DNA from: Gnetum montanum
Taxonomy: Eukaryota; Streptophyta; Gnetopsida; Gnetales; Gnetaceae
NCBI GenBank assembly: GCA_015680685.1
Contig: MNCI01035156.1
Coordinates: 481,572 to 541,571 of the forward strand
Direction of reading: 5' to 3'
DNA length: 60,000 nucleotides
The notes beneath the pieces were generated by a model. The model searched no databases and was not told where the DNA came from. It saw nothing but the letters and a program-made list of their open reading frames with translations. How positions within the stretch are numbered: position 1 is the first letter of the stretch; each line of letters opens with the position of its first letter. Below are positions 46,940 to 59,215 of this stretch, in pieces. The position numbers were made by a program, and so were the translations under genes.

Positions 46940-47519
46940 AAAATGTAAAACATTAATCAAAATGTGCATCTAATAGAATTGCACAAAATTCAAGAGATCT
47001 GGAAATAAAATAAAAACTTATCTCTAGTCATTGATGCTCTCATTTGAACTACTTGAATAGAGAGTGTCTTAGAATCTTCTGTCACACTAATGCTTAACAA
47101 TGATGGTGTATGCAGACTCTGAGTGTTTGTAAAAGGGACCAAAACTATAACATTGTCATAAGTTTGATATCTTCTAGTGCCTTTTTTTCTCCCATCAAGA
47201 ACATTTTATAGGCTAGAAAAAAATTAGTTATTAAGGATTAACTTCTAGTTTGAATGGGAAATATGAGACCATTCTTGTGGAAACCATTACAATAATTTTA
47301 GTTGGTTTCAATTTTAAAAGCATTAGTTTTCTATAACATGTAAATGGTTACATTGAAATTTTCTGTAACGTCTAAACAATTACTTTGAAACTTTCCATAA
47401 CATGTAAATGGTTACATTGAAACCATTTGTTTTTCATATCATGTAAATGGTTACATTGAAACTTTCTGTAACATGTAAACAATTTCATTAAAACTTTCCA
47501 TAATGGGTAAATGGTTACA
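46940..47519 (-). repeat. Copia LTR 3, shared by B and C
   Basis: 580 bp. It lacks the TGTAAGATTATC start, and has about seven copies of the 'gtaaatggttacattgaaac' unit near its right end (about four in LTR 1). On the right it runs into 'ttgttccacttggtctcc' (polypurine tract). Confidence 0.75.
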
Positions 47520-47872
47520 TTGTTCCACTTGGTCTCCATATTTAGCCTAATATCCATCAATCCCAACTTTTAAGAAATAAATACATGAATCATGGTGATA
47601 GCTCCTTCAAATGTGAGTATTATTTTTCATGTCTTACAATGAATTATTTGTCAAACTTAATCCCTTATTTGGTAACCAAACTTTATGAATAAACCCAATG
47701 TTTATTCTAGGTCCTACCATATTTGAATTTTCTCTATTAACTATATGCACAAACTAAATATAAGAGAACGTCACAATTGAATAAAATTTTTATTAAGACT
47801 ATAAAATTTTAGGCACAAAAAAATTACATTATGAAACAAAGTTCCATCTAAACTACATGGTCCTTAAATGAC
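47520..47872 (-). pseudogene. Copia C: only a 3' end left
   Basis: Copia 3' non-coding sequence plus the end of the polyprotein, then an abrupt join at about 47872 ('aatgac|actcaacaatg') into the middle of LTR 4. The whole remaining interior of C and the left end of LTR 4 are deleted. Confidence 0.75.
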
Positions 47873-48267
47873 ACTCAACAATGATGATGTATGAAGACTC
47901 TGAGTGTTTGTGATAGGGATCAAAACTATAACACTACCATGAGTTTGATGGATTCTGGTACCATTTGTTCTCCTATCAAGAACATTTTATAGGCTAGAAA
48001 AAATATGTTACCTAAGATTAACTTTTGGTTTAAATGAAAAATATGAGACCATTCTTATAGAAACTGTTATAACAAATTTAGTTCATTTCAATTTTGAAAC
48101 CGTTATTTTTCCATAACATGTAAATGGTTACATTGAAATGTTTCATAACATGTAAATGGTTATTTTGAAACTTTTCATAATGCATAAATGATTACATTGA
48201 AACTGTTTGTTTTCCATAATGTAAAAATAGTTACATTGAAACTTTCTGTAACAAGTAAATGCTTACA
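47873..48267 (-). repeat. Copia LTR 4, truncated
   Basis: Starts inside the LTR at 'actcaacaatgatg' and keeps the rest, including about five copies of the 'ggttacattgaaac' unit. Confidence 0.75.
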
Positions 48268-49337
48268 TTCTTCCACTTGGTCTCTATATTTAACCTAATA
48301 TCCATTAAGCCTAGCTTTTAAGAAATAAATACATGAATCATGGCGATAGTTTCTCTATATGTGATTATTATCTTCCATGTATTAAAATGTATTATTTTTC
48401 AACTTAATGCTTATTTGGCAACAAGACTTTATGAATAAATCCAATCTTTTTTCTAGGTCCTGCCATATGTGAGTTTTCTATATTAACTATATGTGTAAAT
48501 TGAATATAAAAAAACATTACAATTGAATAAGAGTTTTATTAAGACTATAAAATTGTATGTACAAACAAATTACATTATGAAACCAAGTCCCATATGAACT
48601 AAATGATCCTTAAATGACTTCAATGGCATTCCTTTTGTTTTCTTGGGTGTTAAGAAAAGCGGTGTAGCTAGATATGCAAACTAATTTAGAACTCATATTG
48701 GGGTGTCTGAAAGAAAAAGAGATTCATTTGTTTTTCTTTTACCTACTCTAGGAAAATAGAAAATGGAAAAGTCATAGCACACAAAACATAATGCTTAACT
48801 TGGATTATTTCATAGCATTAAGAAAGTCTATTTTTCTCAAAAAAAATGAGAAAGGGAAAAATGACATTAAGTTCATTTTGGCATGTTTCAAGCATAATAG
48901 ATATGGGTTCCATACTCATCTCACGAATACAAAATTTAAGCTAGCTCAGCTTTTTGCAGTCAATCAACTAATGAATTCACAAATTAAAATGGATCTGTTA
49001 TATGTACAACATGTAAAGAAAAGACAAAATTGCGCCCACTATTATTTTGTTGATGCAAATCAACCTTTGCCAATTTGGTCACAGATTAAAACATTCTCCA
49101 ATGAAAATTCCAAAAGGTGCACAAGCACATAATAGTGGCACAAGAAGAAATCAAATATAGTTGGATGGATTATGTTAACATAGAAACAAATTATGCCAAA
49201 TTATTCACTGAGGAAAATAAGGTGTATTATAGGGCAAATTGACTCTTTCCAGCATCGTTAAAAAATTTGTTAATAGAAACATCATCCAAATAAGTTCTAA
49301 GCATCAATATAGAGATGTAACTAGCTCTAATAGCAAA
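48268..49337 (-). pseudogene. Copia D: 3' end joined to leader
   Basis: 48268-48640 is 3' non-coding and terminal coding sequence. It then joins at about 48640 ('cattccttttg|ttttcttgggtg') to leader sequence matching 46250-46924. All of gag-pol is deleted. A primer site (minus TGCTATTAGAGCTAGTT, 49335-49319) lies before LTR 5. Confidence 0.75.
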
Positions 49338-49897
49338 TGCAAGATTATCAAATATAAAACATTGATTAAAATGTGCATCTAAAAAAATTACACAAAATTA
49401 ATGAGATGCAGAAATAAATCAAAAATTGACCTCTAGCCATTGATGCTTTCATTTGAATTGCTTAAACAGAGAATGTCTTGGAATCTTTTACCACATTAAC
49501 ACTCAACAATGATGTTATATACAAACTCTGAGTGTTTGTAAAAGTGAAAAAAACTGTAACACTACTATGAGTCTCATATCTTCTAGTACCTTTTGTTCTC
49601 ACACCAAGAACATTTTATAGGCCAGAAAAAATTCCAATTACCAAGGATTAACTTCTTGTTTAAATGGAAAATATGAGACCATTCTTGTGGAAACTGTTAC
49701 AAAAAACTCATTTGATTTCAATTTTGAAACCATTTGTTTTTCATAACACATAAACATTATAATTGAATCTTTCCATAACATGTAAATGGTTACATTAAAA
49801 CTATTTCTTTTCCATAACGCATAAATGGTTATACTAAAGCTTTTTGTAATGGGTAAATAGTTACATTGAAAATTTTTGTAACATGTAAACAATTAAA
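49338..49897 (-). repeat. Copia LTR 5
   Basis: Starts TGCAAGATTATC (plus orientation), 560 bp, with about five degenerate 'ggttacattgaaac' units. Followed by 'ttcttcctcttggtctcc'. Confidence 0.75.
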
Positions 49898-50410
49898 TTC
49901 TTCCTCTTGGTCTCCATATATAACCTAATATCCATAAGACCAAGCTTTCAAGAAATAAGTACATGAATCATGGCTATACTTCCTCTAAATGTGAGTATTA
50001 TCTTCTATGTATTATAATGTATTATTTCTTAAACTTGATTTTTTATTTTGTAACCAACCTTTATGAATAAACCCAATTTTTATTCTAGGTCCTACCATAT
50101 GTGAATTTTCTCTATTAACTATATGCACAAACTGAATATGAGAAAACATCACAATTAAATAAGAGTTTTATTAAGACTATAAAATTGTATGTACAAACAA
50201 ATTACATTATGGAATCAAATCCCATTTGAACTACATGATCCTTAAATGACTTCTATGACACTCCTGTTGCCAAAGAATCAACTATCATCAATTCAGTACT
50301 TATGTGCTCAATGACCACTTTCTTTTCCTTAATATGTTCCCTTATGGCTAAGTACTTTATGTTAATGTATTTACTTCGACTACCACTCTTATTATCGTTA
50401 TTTATAAAAA
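49898..50410 (-). pseudogene. Copia E: truncated 3' end
   Basis: Matches 28080-28600 (3' non-coding sequence and start of RNase H, including 'ggctaagtactttatg'). It stops at about 50410 next to a gypsy LTR, so the right end of the Copia chain is lost. Confidence 0.75.
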
Positions 50411-50419
50411 TAGCAACTA

Positions 50420-50880
50420 AATTAATTAAATAGCAGTTAATTAATTAAGAACATAAGTATGACCACTTTGAGCATGTGTATCACTCTTGGTAATCCTAGC
50501 AATGCTTAACATTTGGTAATCTAGTAGCATTATATGTGTTTAGGATGTGCATGGAAAGTGGGATTGGATACTTATGTTAGGATAGTTAGTTATTGATTAT
50601 AAATTAGATTAATTAAAGTGGTTCATAAATTAAGTTTTAAATTCTTATTAATCATAGAAAAATAAAATATAAAATAGTAAAAATCATGTGCCTCAATTAT
50701 AATTAACCATACAATTAAGCTCTACAAAGTATAGTTGAGAAGACAACAATTGTCATGACTAGATTTTGCATCTTGGAACTAGTGTACTTAACAACTTAAG
50801 GTCTATGGAATTTGAGTTAATTATGTGTGAACTCTTGTGATTTTTATGATTGGGTGTATAGGTACATCGCTACTCATCAA
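50420..50880 (+). repeat. Gypsy LTR fragment (plus orientation)
   Basis: Matches 2870-3325 and the second half of the 17998-18880 LTR, ending 'gctactcatca' (50870-50880). About 20 bases with a very decayed primer site follow. The orientation is opposite to G2. Confidence 0.7.
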
Positions 50881-50899
50881 TGACCCTAAATGGAAAGGT

Positions 50900-51625
50900 T
50901 TCATAGATAATGTAAGGGCCCTTTCATAACATTTGAAACTCCATTCATTGAGGCACATGCATTGGATTTCAATAGAGCACCTTATCCCCTAATTGAAATT
51001 TTATCTTCCAAATCCTAAGTTCATGACATTGTTTATTATGTGGCTTGTGCACTTCATTTGATAATTGAGCCACTAATCAATTCTTGTCTAGCATGTTGAG
51101 GTTCATCAATCTTTATTTTTGAGCTAGACTTAAGTCCAAGACAAGGTCATAGGCTATTGAAAGTATATGGAGTTTAGCTTGGATGGGAAGTGTTGGAAGT
51201 TTTTTATACACTAGCTCATAGGGAGAGTACCCAATAGAAAGTTTCCATGTTGAAAAATAAGCCCAAAGGGCATCATTAAGTTTGTTGCTCTAGTCCTTCC
51301 TATTTTTACTTATTGTGCTTGTTAGTATCTTGGTAATTTCCCTATTGGTACCCTCAGCTTAACCATTAGCATGCAATTGATATGGAGTTGTTAGTTTATG
51401 GTTAACCCCCAAGTGTTGCATTAGCTTCCAAAAAGTGGCACTTGTTAAATTTATTCTATTATCCAAAATTAGTGTTCATGGCACACCAAACCTATGTACA
51501 ACATTTTTTTATAAAAAATAGGTCACCATAGAGGATGAACAATCGATGAAGATCATAGCTTCCACTTGTTTAGTACAATAGTCAACAGCCATGATGTTGT
51601 AGGACTTTTTGTACTCCAACTTCTC
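50900..51625 (-). pseudogene. G2 integrase remnant
   Basis: Translated on the minus strand with frameshifts: 'YNIMAVDYCTKQVEAMIF' (about 51595-51545, first catalytic Asp), a 'FGVP-TLILDN' block near 51480 (second catalytic Asp), a 'NG-AEGTNREI' block (about 51355, catalytic Glu) and 'GYSPYELVY' near 51225. The C-terminal part decays by 50900. Confidence 0.8.
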
Positions 51626-52480
51626 CATGCTTTCTACATATGAATGTGTGAGGCTCTTAGCTAGTTTCATGCACATTGTTGATTGAGCCTCATTTTTAGT
51701 TGTTAGAAACTAAGTACCCTTCTATTTAGTGGTTGTTGCATATAGGCACCTTTGAATTTCTAGGACATCTAGACACTAACTACATGCCTGAAATGATGTC
51801 TTCTTTATAGTTTATAGCTTTTTCATGTAGTAACACCCTATGTCACTATATGTAGTTCATGGAACCTTCTTCTTATAAATTTTTCCAAATTCATTTTTCT
51901 TGAAAATTTTCAAGGAGAGGTCTTTGATTCCCAATCATGCATCTATAGTGCTCAACCATACTCTTCCCATAATTATAGGGAATTCCTTTGTAATTCTCCA
52001 CATGGATCACTAGGAAGTTGATAGGATAGGACCATCCACAAACAATGGTCATAATGTCTTCCACCAATCCCAAGAAACTAGTGATGGATTGTTCTATTAA
52101 CTCTAATATAATTTTTCTATTTTTAATTGGAGGTAGGTTTTAGGCTTTGTGTATTTCTTTAGAAATCAAGTTAGCTTCGAAGCCTGAATCCAAAAGGGCT
52201 TTACATGCCTTATTTCTAGCAATCTACAAATAAATAAGAGAACCCCTAGGATCTTATCACTTCCTAGGAAGATGGTCAATCTTAATCCAATTTGTAATTG
52301 CATGGATCAACATGATGGTGTGTAATTAGGGGCCACTTTGATTTGAAGGTTGGTTAGTAGATATTTCAGAAGAGGTAGCAGTAGAGTTAACAACCATAGG
52401 TGTTTGTGAGGTTTTAGTGGAACTACTAGTTCTAAAGAATGGTCTCTTATAAGCCTTGGGTTCAAAACCACTTAACTGAG
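51626..52480 (-). pseudogene. G2 protease-region remnant
   Basis: Parallels G1 21560-22290. The 60-aa frame 52073-51891 (starts MGLVEDIMTIVCGWSYPI) matches G1 at 21815-21990 after allowing stops. The join to integrase falls near 51620, just after 'SYVESMEK'-type sequence that in G1 leads on to RT. Confidence 0.6.
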
Positions 52481-54560
52481 AAGTTTTCTACAAGTGCACA
52501 AACCTCATAGCATTTCTCTATTGTGGCTAGGTAGGTATCTCACATTGCATAAATGGATCAGGGGGCAGAGGAAAAAGGTGAAGGTGTAGGAGTAGAAGAG
52601 TGCTGAGGAGGATAGTAGGAAAATGAGAACTCCCCATTTGGTGAAGATGCTCTATAATATTCAAGATGATAGTAGTTATGTGAAAAGGAAGCATGGTTGG
52701 AAGTGTCACATAGAAAAATGGGTTGATGAATGTAGTACCCATATGGATCAGGTTGATGATAAGAGTACTACTACCTTGGGGGTGGCATCTCCCATGACTA
52801 TAGGTGTTTTTACTACTGATATTGTTCATAAGGTTACGATGGTACTCCACTCAGATAGTAAGCATATTGATGGAACTATTATCAAGAGTTTCCTTGTGAA
52901 TAAGGCAACCTCTTGGATGCTTTCCATTTTGCTAGTCTAAGATTTAAAGCATACACCCTAGATTTCTATAAGTGTGATACAATAAGGCAACATCCCTTGG
53001 GATGTTCATATTGGCATATGTCATAGCCATCATCATTCGACTCAAAATCTACAACCTTCTCTACTACTACAAATTTACCCTTATCTTTATAATGTACACA
53101 TTCAGCCTTCTTTTTCCTTCACTCACAACCACTACCTTCTTGATATCTACATTCCTTTATAATCTTTAAAGTAGTATAGAACTTCTCATTTGATGAGTCC
53201 CACATCTTATCAACCTTAGCCAATATTTCACTTATAAATTTTTGAATTAGTAATGCTTTCCTTTGCATCACTTCATCAAGTGATGCCTCTTCCTTATTTT
53301 TGTAGAAACATACCTTCCTATTCAAGATGGAGGGATCTCTATTGTACTATTCTACATTTTTCCTCTTTCAAAGCTCCCCTTCCTCTTTGACCACTTTCTT
53401 AATGATTTTTTAAATCTAATGGACCCTTAGCTCAAAAAGTCTTCCTTGGACATAGATCCCAAGGGTTCTCCTTGTTTCAATTCTGAGCCCATCTATGATA
53501 TGGCACAGTTGATCCCATTGGAAGTATCCATGGCTTGGTTAGTGATGCAATAAAGAGTAGTGCTTATTCATAGCTACATCCAAGGACTCATGATTGCTTT
53601 GTTTCCACCCTTGGATTTGCCTCCTCAAATTCGACACGTTGGAGTATGTTTGGTACTTATCGTTAAATAGCTTTAGCATCACACTTCACCACTAAATAAA
53701 TTCATGTTCCAAGCATCAGTATGACCTTTCTGCTTCTTTGACGAGTATCCTTGGGAATAGTTTCATCCTTTTCCATTCATTTTTCATGTTCTGTAAGGCA
53801 TAGGCATCATAAAATACTTGCAAGTGATTTTGTGAATCTAAATTGTATCCCCTTTCAAACTTGAGAATATTATTCATATCTAGCCATTTGATGTGGCTAG
53901 CTTTCACATGCTTGATTGGTATCCTAATAGCCTTTGAAATGTTTAACATATTTTGAGTAGTAAGCAAGGTCTCATCATAGTCATAGCGATCTTTGTAGCC
54001 CCTCTAATGGCCATGATGACTATGATGAGTCTTGTTGTCCCTTTGCTCTCTGTGATGATTATCCCTGCATTGCCTTGGTGGGATCTACAATCATTCCTAT
54101 CCCATCATTCACCTTCACCATGATTTTTGTTGCCTCTAATTCTCCTATTGAAGTTGGAGGAAGAAGATAATGAGGATGATGAAGGTGAAGATGAAGGAAA
54201 ATTAACACTAATGCGATGCCTACTACTTTCTCTTCTTTGATGTCTACCTCAATCATCATGTTTTTCCTCTTTCTAGTGCTTGTGATTGTTCTTACCATCA
54301 CTAAGGTTGTTCACATTTGACTGCAACCATTGGTGGAGGGTTTCCCCATCAAAGAGAGGGGGAGATTCTATGCCTTGAGAGACTCCCAAAAAGAAGTCCT
54401 CACCTTCTTTGTTTGTTTACAAGAACATGGGGTTAGGAGAGTATTTTCCCTTTGGTGTCTCATATTAAGCTTCCATTTTCTGATCTCTCTTCTATGGGAT
54501 GATAATCTCAATAGAGGTGATCTTGAACCTCATATTTGCCATGGAGACCAATGAAGCCAA
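52481..54560 (-). pseudogene. G2 gag remnant
   Basis: In order on the minus strand: basic/poly-Ser-type N-terminal region (54301-54059), 'HIKWLDMNNILKFERGYN' (about 53900), a Glu/Lys-rich region (53325-53119: EEASLDEVMQRKALLIQKF) and a knuckle relic near 53030-52985 (Y-D-I-C ... EHPKGC; first Cys changed to Tyr). A Pro-rich linker follows. Same order as G1. Confidence 0.7.
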
Positions 54561-54935
54561 GCTTGATAATATTGTTCAATAGCATCATTGGAATAGATCA
54601 GTCGAGTGGCAACATGATGATTCTTTTCATGTTCATCCATCATAACTACTCATCCTGATGAAGGATGAAGGTGAAATCTAGAGTGTAAGTGTCTATATGA
54701 GCATAGAAAAATCTAAAATGTTGTGGAACTTGCATCTTTTGGCTCTCTTACCTTTGATTGAATCTACCCATGAGAAATGGAGATTCCTCCTTGCAAGAAG
54801 AAGCCATCTTAGTAATTTTTTTAAAAATAGTGTGTGGTTTATCTTTTTCTTTTTTAATGATTTAACATTACCTTTCATTTACAATGTCTTGAGATATTTT
54901 TACTATCTTTCCTATGTAGCACACTTAGCTAACTA

Positions 54936-54957
54936 GATTTCTCGGCAAAAACGCCAA
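54936..54957 (-). other. G2 primer-binding site (tRNA-Asp type)
   Basis: The minus strand starts TTGGCGTTTTTGCCGAGAAA directly after the LTR end. It matches TGGCGCCGTTGCCGGGG of the tRNA-Asp complement apart from transitions and a few other changes. Confidence 0.75.
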
Positions 54958-55899
54958 TGATGAGTAGTAAATACCCCTTACAAATAACCATATGAATCAC
55001 AAGTGTTCACTAGCAATCCAATCAAATTCCATGGGCTTCAGATCTTCAAATGCATAATAGGAAAGATGGTAAATTAAGAATGTGATCATTGCCTTCTTGG
55101 CATCACTCATGTAAGTGCAAGTGTATGGTTAAGTGTAAGCTAAGGCATATGATTTTTATAGATTTTATATTTTATTTTAATTAAGCTAAGTGCAAGAAAA
55201 AGTAACTAATTTTGAATTAATCTAATTAACTATCTAATGCTTTAGTCTATTTCCTAACATAGGTATCTAGCCCACCTTCTGTATACATCCTAAACTTCTT
55301 GAGGACTCTACTGGGTTACCAAGTGTTAGGCCACTAGGTGAACAAAGCAATAACACTGCTAGGATTACCAAGCATTAATGGTATGCTTGAGGTGATCATA
55401 CTTGTGTATTAATTAACTACAAACAAGAAATTAAAATGCTTAAATAATAAAGTGTATGAAAATAAACATTAAACTATTCTTATTGGTGCAAGGAGTTCCA
55501 AGAATCTCGTCTTTATTTTTGACACATCAAGGCATTTAGGTACATTGATGCTCGAATAAGGATTTGTACAATCCTTGAAGTCCTACTGTAGGTACTTAGA
55601 AAATATTCTAATTTGCTGGGAGAAAAACTATAAGAGTTTGGTTATACTACTAATTCTATGATGCTAAATACACGATGAGTGCTTGCATATTTATAGGAAA
55701 ATATAGGCATTACATCAACAAAGATGCACTAATTCATTTAGCTACATCAAGGGGGATGCATCGACAGGGCTACGTCAACGCATCTAAGATGTATTGCTCA
55801 TTAATGCATCAACTAATTTTCATTCGCACATATGTAACAATGCATCAACAAGGATGCATCAACACATGCTTGTCAAAGTAGCCCATCACAAGATTCATT
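54958..55899 (-). repeat. G2 5' LTR
   Basis: In plus orientation it begins TGATGAGTAG, the inverse of G1's CTACTCATCA end, and finishes near 'agattcatta' with 'tgcatcaaca'-type repeats before it (55740-55865). It abuts a Copia RT directly, so G2 inserted into that Copia element. Confidence 0.75.
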
Positions 55900-56937
55900 A
55901 CTATTTGATATTGCTATTGTATATTGATGATATGCTAATAGAAGGGAATAGTGTGTAAGAAATCACTAAGCTGAAATACTAGCTATCATGTCAGTTTAAG
56001 TTGAAGAACTTGATGCTACAAAGAAAATATTGACATGAAAATTAAAAGAGATAGAAAAGGTTAAAAGTTATGGCTTGGTCTATATGCATATGTTAATAAA
56101 TTTTTTAAAAAATTTAATATGTAGAATTGCAAGCCAATAAACACTCCATTGTCTATGGGCATGAAATTATCAATGAAAAAATTCTTTGGAATAGGTGAAG
56201 AAATGGAGGAAATGAGAAAAATCCCCTATGTTAATGTTATAGATAGCCTCATGTATGCAATGACTGGTATGAGGCTTGATATTGCATATGTAGTGGAAGC
56301 TGTGACTAGGTTTATGTCTAATATTGGTAAGAAACATATCATGACCATTAAAAGAATTTCTTGGTATCTTTAAGATACTGTTAGTTTTTCCATCTATTAT
56401 GAGAAAAGTTCCTTTGGATTGCATGGCTTTATGGATGTAGATTAGGAAGGTAATCTAGATCATCAAAATCCCCAAGTGGATATGTTTTTAAAATAAACAT
56501 AGGTGTGGTTAGCTAGATCAACAAAAGACAAAGTTGTGTTGCACTAATAGAGGCAACATATGTAGTAGCTTCTCAAGCAAGCAAAGAAGTAGTTTGACTA
56601 CAATGATTAATTAAAGACTTTAGATAATAGTAAAAGAAAGTAACCATCTCTTGTGATAACTAAACTATAATCTTCCTTTCAAAGAATCTTAGGTTCCACA
56701 AGGGATAAAGCACATTGAGATAAATTACCCTGTTATTTGATATCAAATTAGAAAAGAATAATTTCTCTCAAATTGATTCCTACATTGAAAATCCAATGGA
56801 TATGTTGACTAAAGTAATTCCTATGGACAAGTTCAATTAGCGTAGAAAATAACTTGGATTGATAAATTATGAAATGTAATGATTTCTCCCATCTATAACC
56901 CATTAAAATAAATAATAAGTTAAAGAACTTTTAGGGG
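55900..56937 (+). pseudogene. Copia RT/RNase H 3' part
   Basis: Begins inside RT at the catalytic box 'LLYIDDMLIEG' (about 55913). Then 'KIPYVNVIDSLMYAMTGMRL' (56149-56373 frame), 'RFMSNIGKKH', and RNase H traces: 'HGFMDVD' near 56423 and a 'CDNQT'-like site near 56655. It ends with 'PMDMLTKVIPMDKF' (about 56790-56840). The usual P-D-I-A motif reads L-D-I-A. Stops throughout. Confidence 0.85.
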
Positions 56938-57310
56938 TGTTGTTAATTTTAATTTTAAAACACCTTCATTTTATAATGGTTTCCATTTTGGCAAATTATT
57001 CTTGGCATGTTGTCTGTAAATAACAAGAGCCAAAGTCTATAATATATCAAAAGAATATGTAACCACTCATACCCAATTTGGCCATGATTAATTATGGATC
57101 ATAACTCCATAATTTGGATTTTACCCAAATCATGACATTATGACCACTATATAAGTGGATACTTGGGTCATCTTAGCACAGTACTTCTTCACCAAATCAA
57201 AGGATGTATGAGGCATAATTTAAGTTGCAATCTCTTCTTCTTGTAAAATCTTGATCTAAGCTTGTTATAAGTTTCAAAGAAAAGAAGGCCTGGATTTCAA
57301 AGGCTTGCTA
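56938..57310 (+). repeat. Copia 3' LTR (partial, right end uncertain)
   Basis: Follows a polypurine-like 'ttttaggggtg' and begins TGTTGTTAATTTT, a typical Copia LTR start. A TATA-like 'ccactatataagtgg' lies at 57144-57158. I could not place the right end. Confidence 0.5.
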
Positions 57311-58249
57311 CAAGCTAGAGTCATTGCCAGGGTCTACGTATACTTTCTCTAGGATAATTTCTTGTGTTCTTGATGCATTTCTTATGATTCCATAATTGAG
57401 TTTCTATTTCTACCACTTGTTGTTGCTTTATCATGTTACTAATCAAGGTATAAATTAACAATCTTATCATTGGTAAAGTTGCTATTGGTTGGCTCTTTAC
57501 ATACACAATTCTTAGCTTCTATTAACCTCAAAGGTTATGATAGAGAGTGACAAGGTTGGTAGATGCTTAATTAGTACAGTCTCAACCCTTCTTTATCATA
57601 ATGTGCAGAATGGACCTTTTAAGAAACTTAGATTTTTTCTTATGTTCAAACTAAAGGTCTTGCAATATAAAATTTAGATTATTCATAATCTAAATTTTCA
57701 GGGCAAGATTCTTATGTTAACATCACTGGCAATTAGAAGTGTCTAAATTTTATGATTAAAGTTACTCATCCACATTGTATTTCACTTTACTCATGGATGC
57801 AAAATTTTCAATCATACATTCATCAAAACGTTGTTAAATTTAAAAAGATACTATGTATTTTTACTTTAAAGTTTTAATTATAATGTAACAATTACTTAAG
57901 CCTTAAAAATCCATTTCTGGATATTACCACCTCTTTGTCTTTTTTTTTTCTCTTTTAAAGAACAAAGGAAGTCTTGGTTCTACAATGATGAGGTGACAAT
58001 AAAGAAAAGCTTATTTCAAATGGAAAAATTCAAATATTTTAGTGATTCTATTAGAAACCTTTTCAAAAATGCTTCATATTCATGCAAAGGACATGCATCA
58101 TAGTGTTTGGTGTTTTGAGCTTGGTTGTAAGTTTAACTTTGTAGTAGACCTTCTATTTGGATGAGTTCAAGCTTTTGTCTTTTCTTTCATTGAAACCCTT
58201 CTATTTATACAAGTTATTCATAATATATCATCACATAGAATTGGCTAGT
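57311..58249. other. No recognised feature
   Basis: AT-rich sequence; may include the rest of the Copia LTR. Short frames only. Confidence 0.3.
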
Positions 58250-58590
58250 AAAACCATTTTTTAGTTCTACAAGAGCTTATTCTCTTAATGGATTCTCTCT
58301 CTACCACATAAGCTTCCAATATAGGAATCATGCTTAAGAACTATTTTTTGGTTGTACAAGGCCTACCTAAATGGTTCTACTAGCTCAACATCACAAGTTG
58401 TTTGAATTATTAATTTAGCTTAATATTTGATATGCTAATTTTTTCTATCTAGCTCAACATCAACTTTAGAATCATTTCTTGGTTTTACAAGTGCACTAGT
58501 ATCAAATAGCATTAACTCATCATATCAGCTTGTAGAACCAGCTATTAGAATATTTTATTGGTTCTACAAGAGCTTAATCTTTTAACAAAT
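58250..58590. repeat. Dispersed short repeat with 'ggttctacaagagctta'
   Basis: The motif recurs near 58262, 58350, 58477 and 58557. Between them 'ctagctcaacatcac' occurs twice (near 58380 and 58450). Confidence 0.5.
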
Positions 58591-58929
58591 TTTTGGACAT
58601 TTTGGTGTATCAAAATGTTAAGGAAAATGTAGTACAAGAATTTTTGTATGATTGTTGTGTTTACAAGATCAGAAGCAAAGAACTCAAGGACTCACAAGCA
58701 AATTTGGAATCACAAGGACTTAAGGGACCATGGACCAATATAATGAATTCAAGAAAAATATGTCTATTTTTGTTAAGGATGATTCCTACAGGTTTTCACA
58801 TGTTTTTGAGTGTTTCTATATTATTTTGATAAGTCTATAAGTTTATTAGGTCTATGGGGACTTGTTTGGAGGCATCCAAAGGCTCCTATCATCAAAACAA
58901 GTAGTTTCATTTTTTGCCCCTATAGAAGA

Positions 58930-59215
58930 GATGCCTTTCCCATATCAAAGATGTCCTTCTAATAGGCAACATAGTCAAAGACATATTTAGAAAAAACAAG
59001 ACATATTTCTTTGATAAAGACATATTTCAAAAGCCAAACATGTCTTTACAGAATGCAAACCAAGTTTAGAAAGACATCTTCCATAAGAAAAAGACATCTT
59101 CTAGGGTAGAGACTTTAGAAAGATGTCTTTTAAAAAACAAAGACATCTTCCCAAATTTGAAGGCAAATTCAAAGAGACATCTTAGGCATGTGAAAGATGT
59201 CTCCCATGACCATTA
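58930..59215. repeat. Array of AAAGACATCTT-type motifs, both orientations
   Basis: About ten copies of 'aaagacatcttc' or a close variant, and its inverse 'aaagatgtctt', lie within 290 bases. One inverted pair at about 59121-59150 could fold as a hairpin. Confidence 0.65.

Larger units (their letters stand above)
27563..50410 (-). mobile_element. Chain of Copia elements sharing LTRs
   Basis: Five LTRs in the same orientation (27563-28079, 33568-34085, 46940-47519, 47873-48267, 49338-49897) alternate with internal regions: A (28080-33567), B (34086-46939, with a LINE inside), C (47520-47872, only the 3' end), D (48268-49337, 3' end joined to leader, pol deleted) and E (49898-50410, truncated). 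On the minus strand each LTR is both the 3' LTR of the unit to its right and the 5' LTR of the unit to its left. Such a chain is expected from unequal recombination between LTRs. Genes read right to left. Confidence 0.8.
50900..55899 (-). mobile_element. Gypsy LTR retrotransposon G2, internally deleted
   Basis: Same family as G1, minus strand: LTR (55899-54958), primer site, gag, protease region, then an internal deletion to integrase, ending in the integrase C-terminal region near 50900. RT and RNase H are absent. The 3' LTR is absent, and a plus-oriented LTR fragment lies at that end instead. Confidence 0.75.

Noticed and set aside
52623-52940. 105-aa plus-strand frame as a host gene
   Set aside because: It lies antisense to the G2 gag-protease linker and has no motif of its own.
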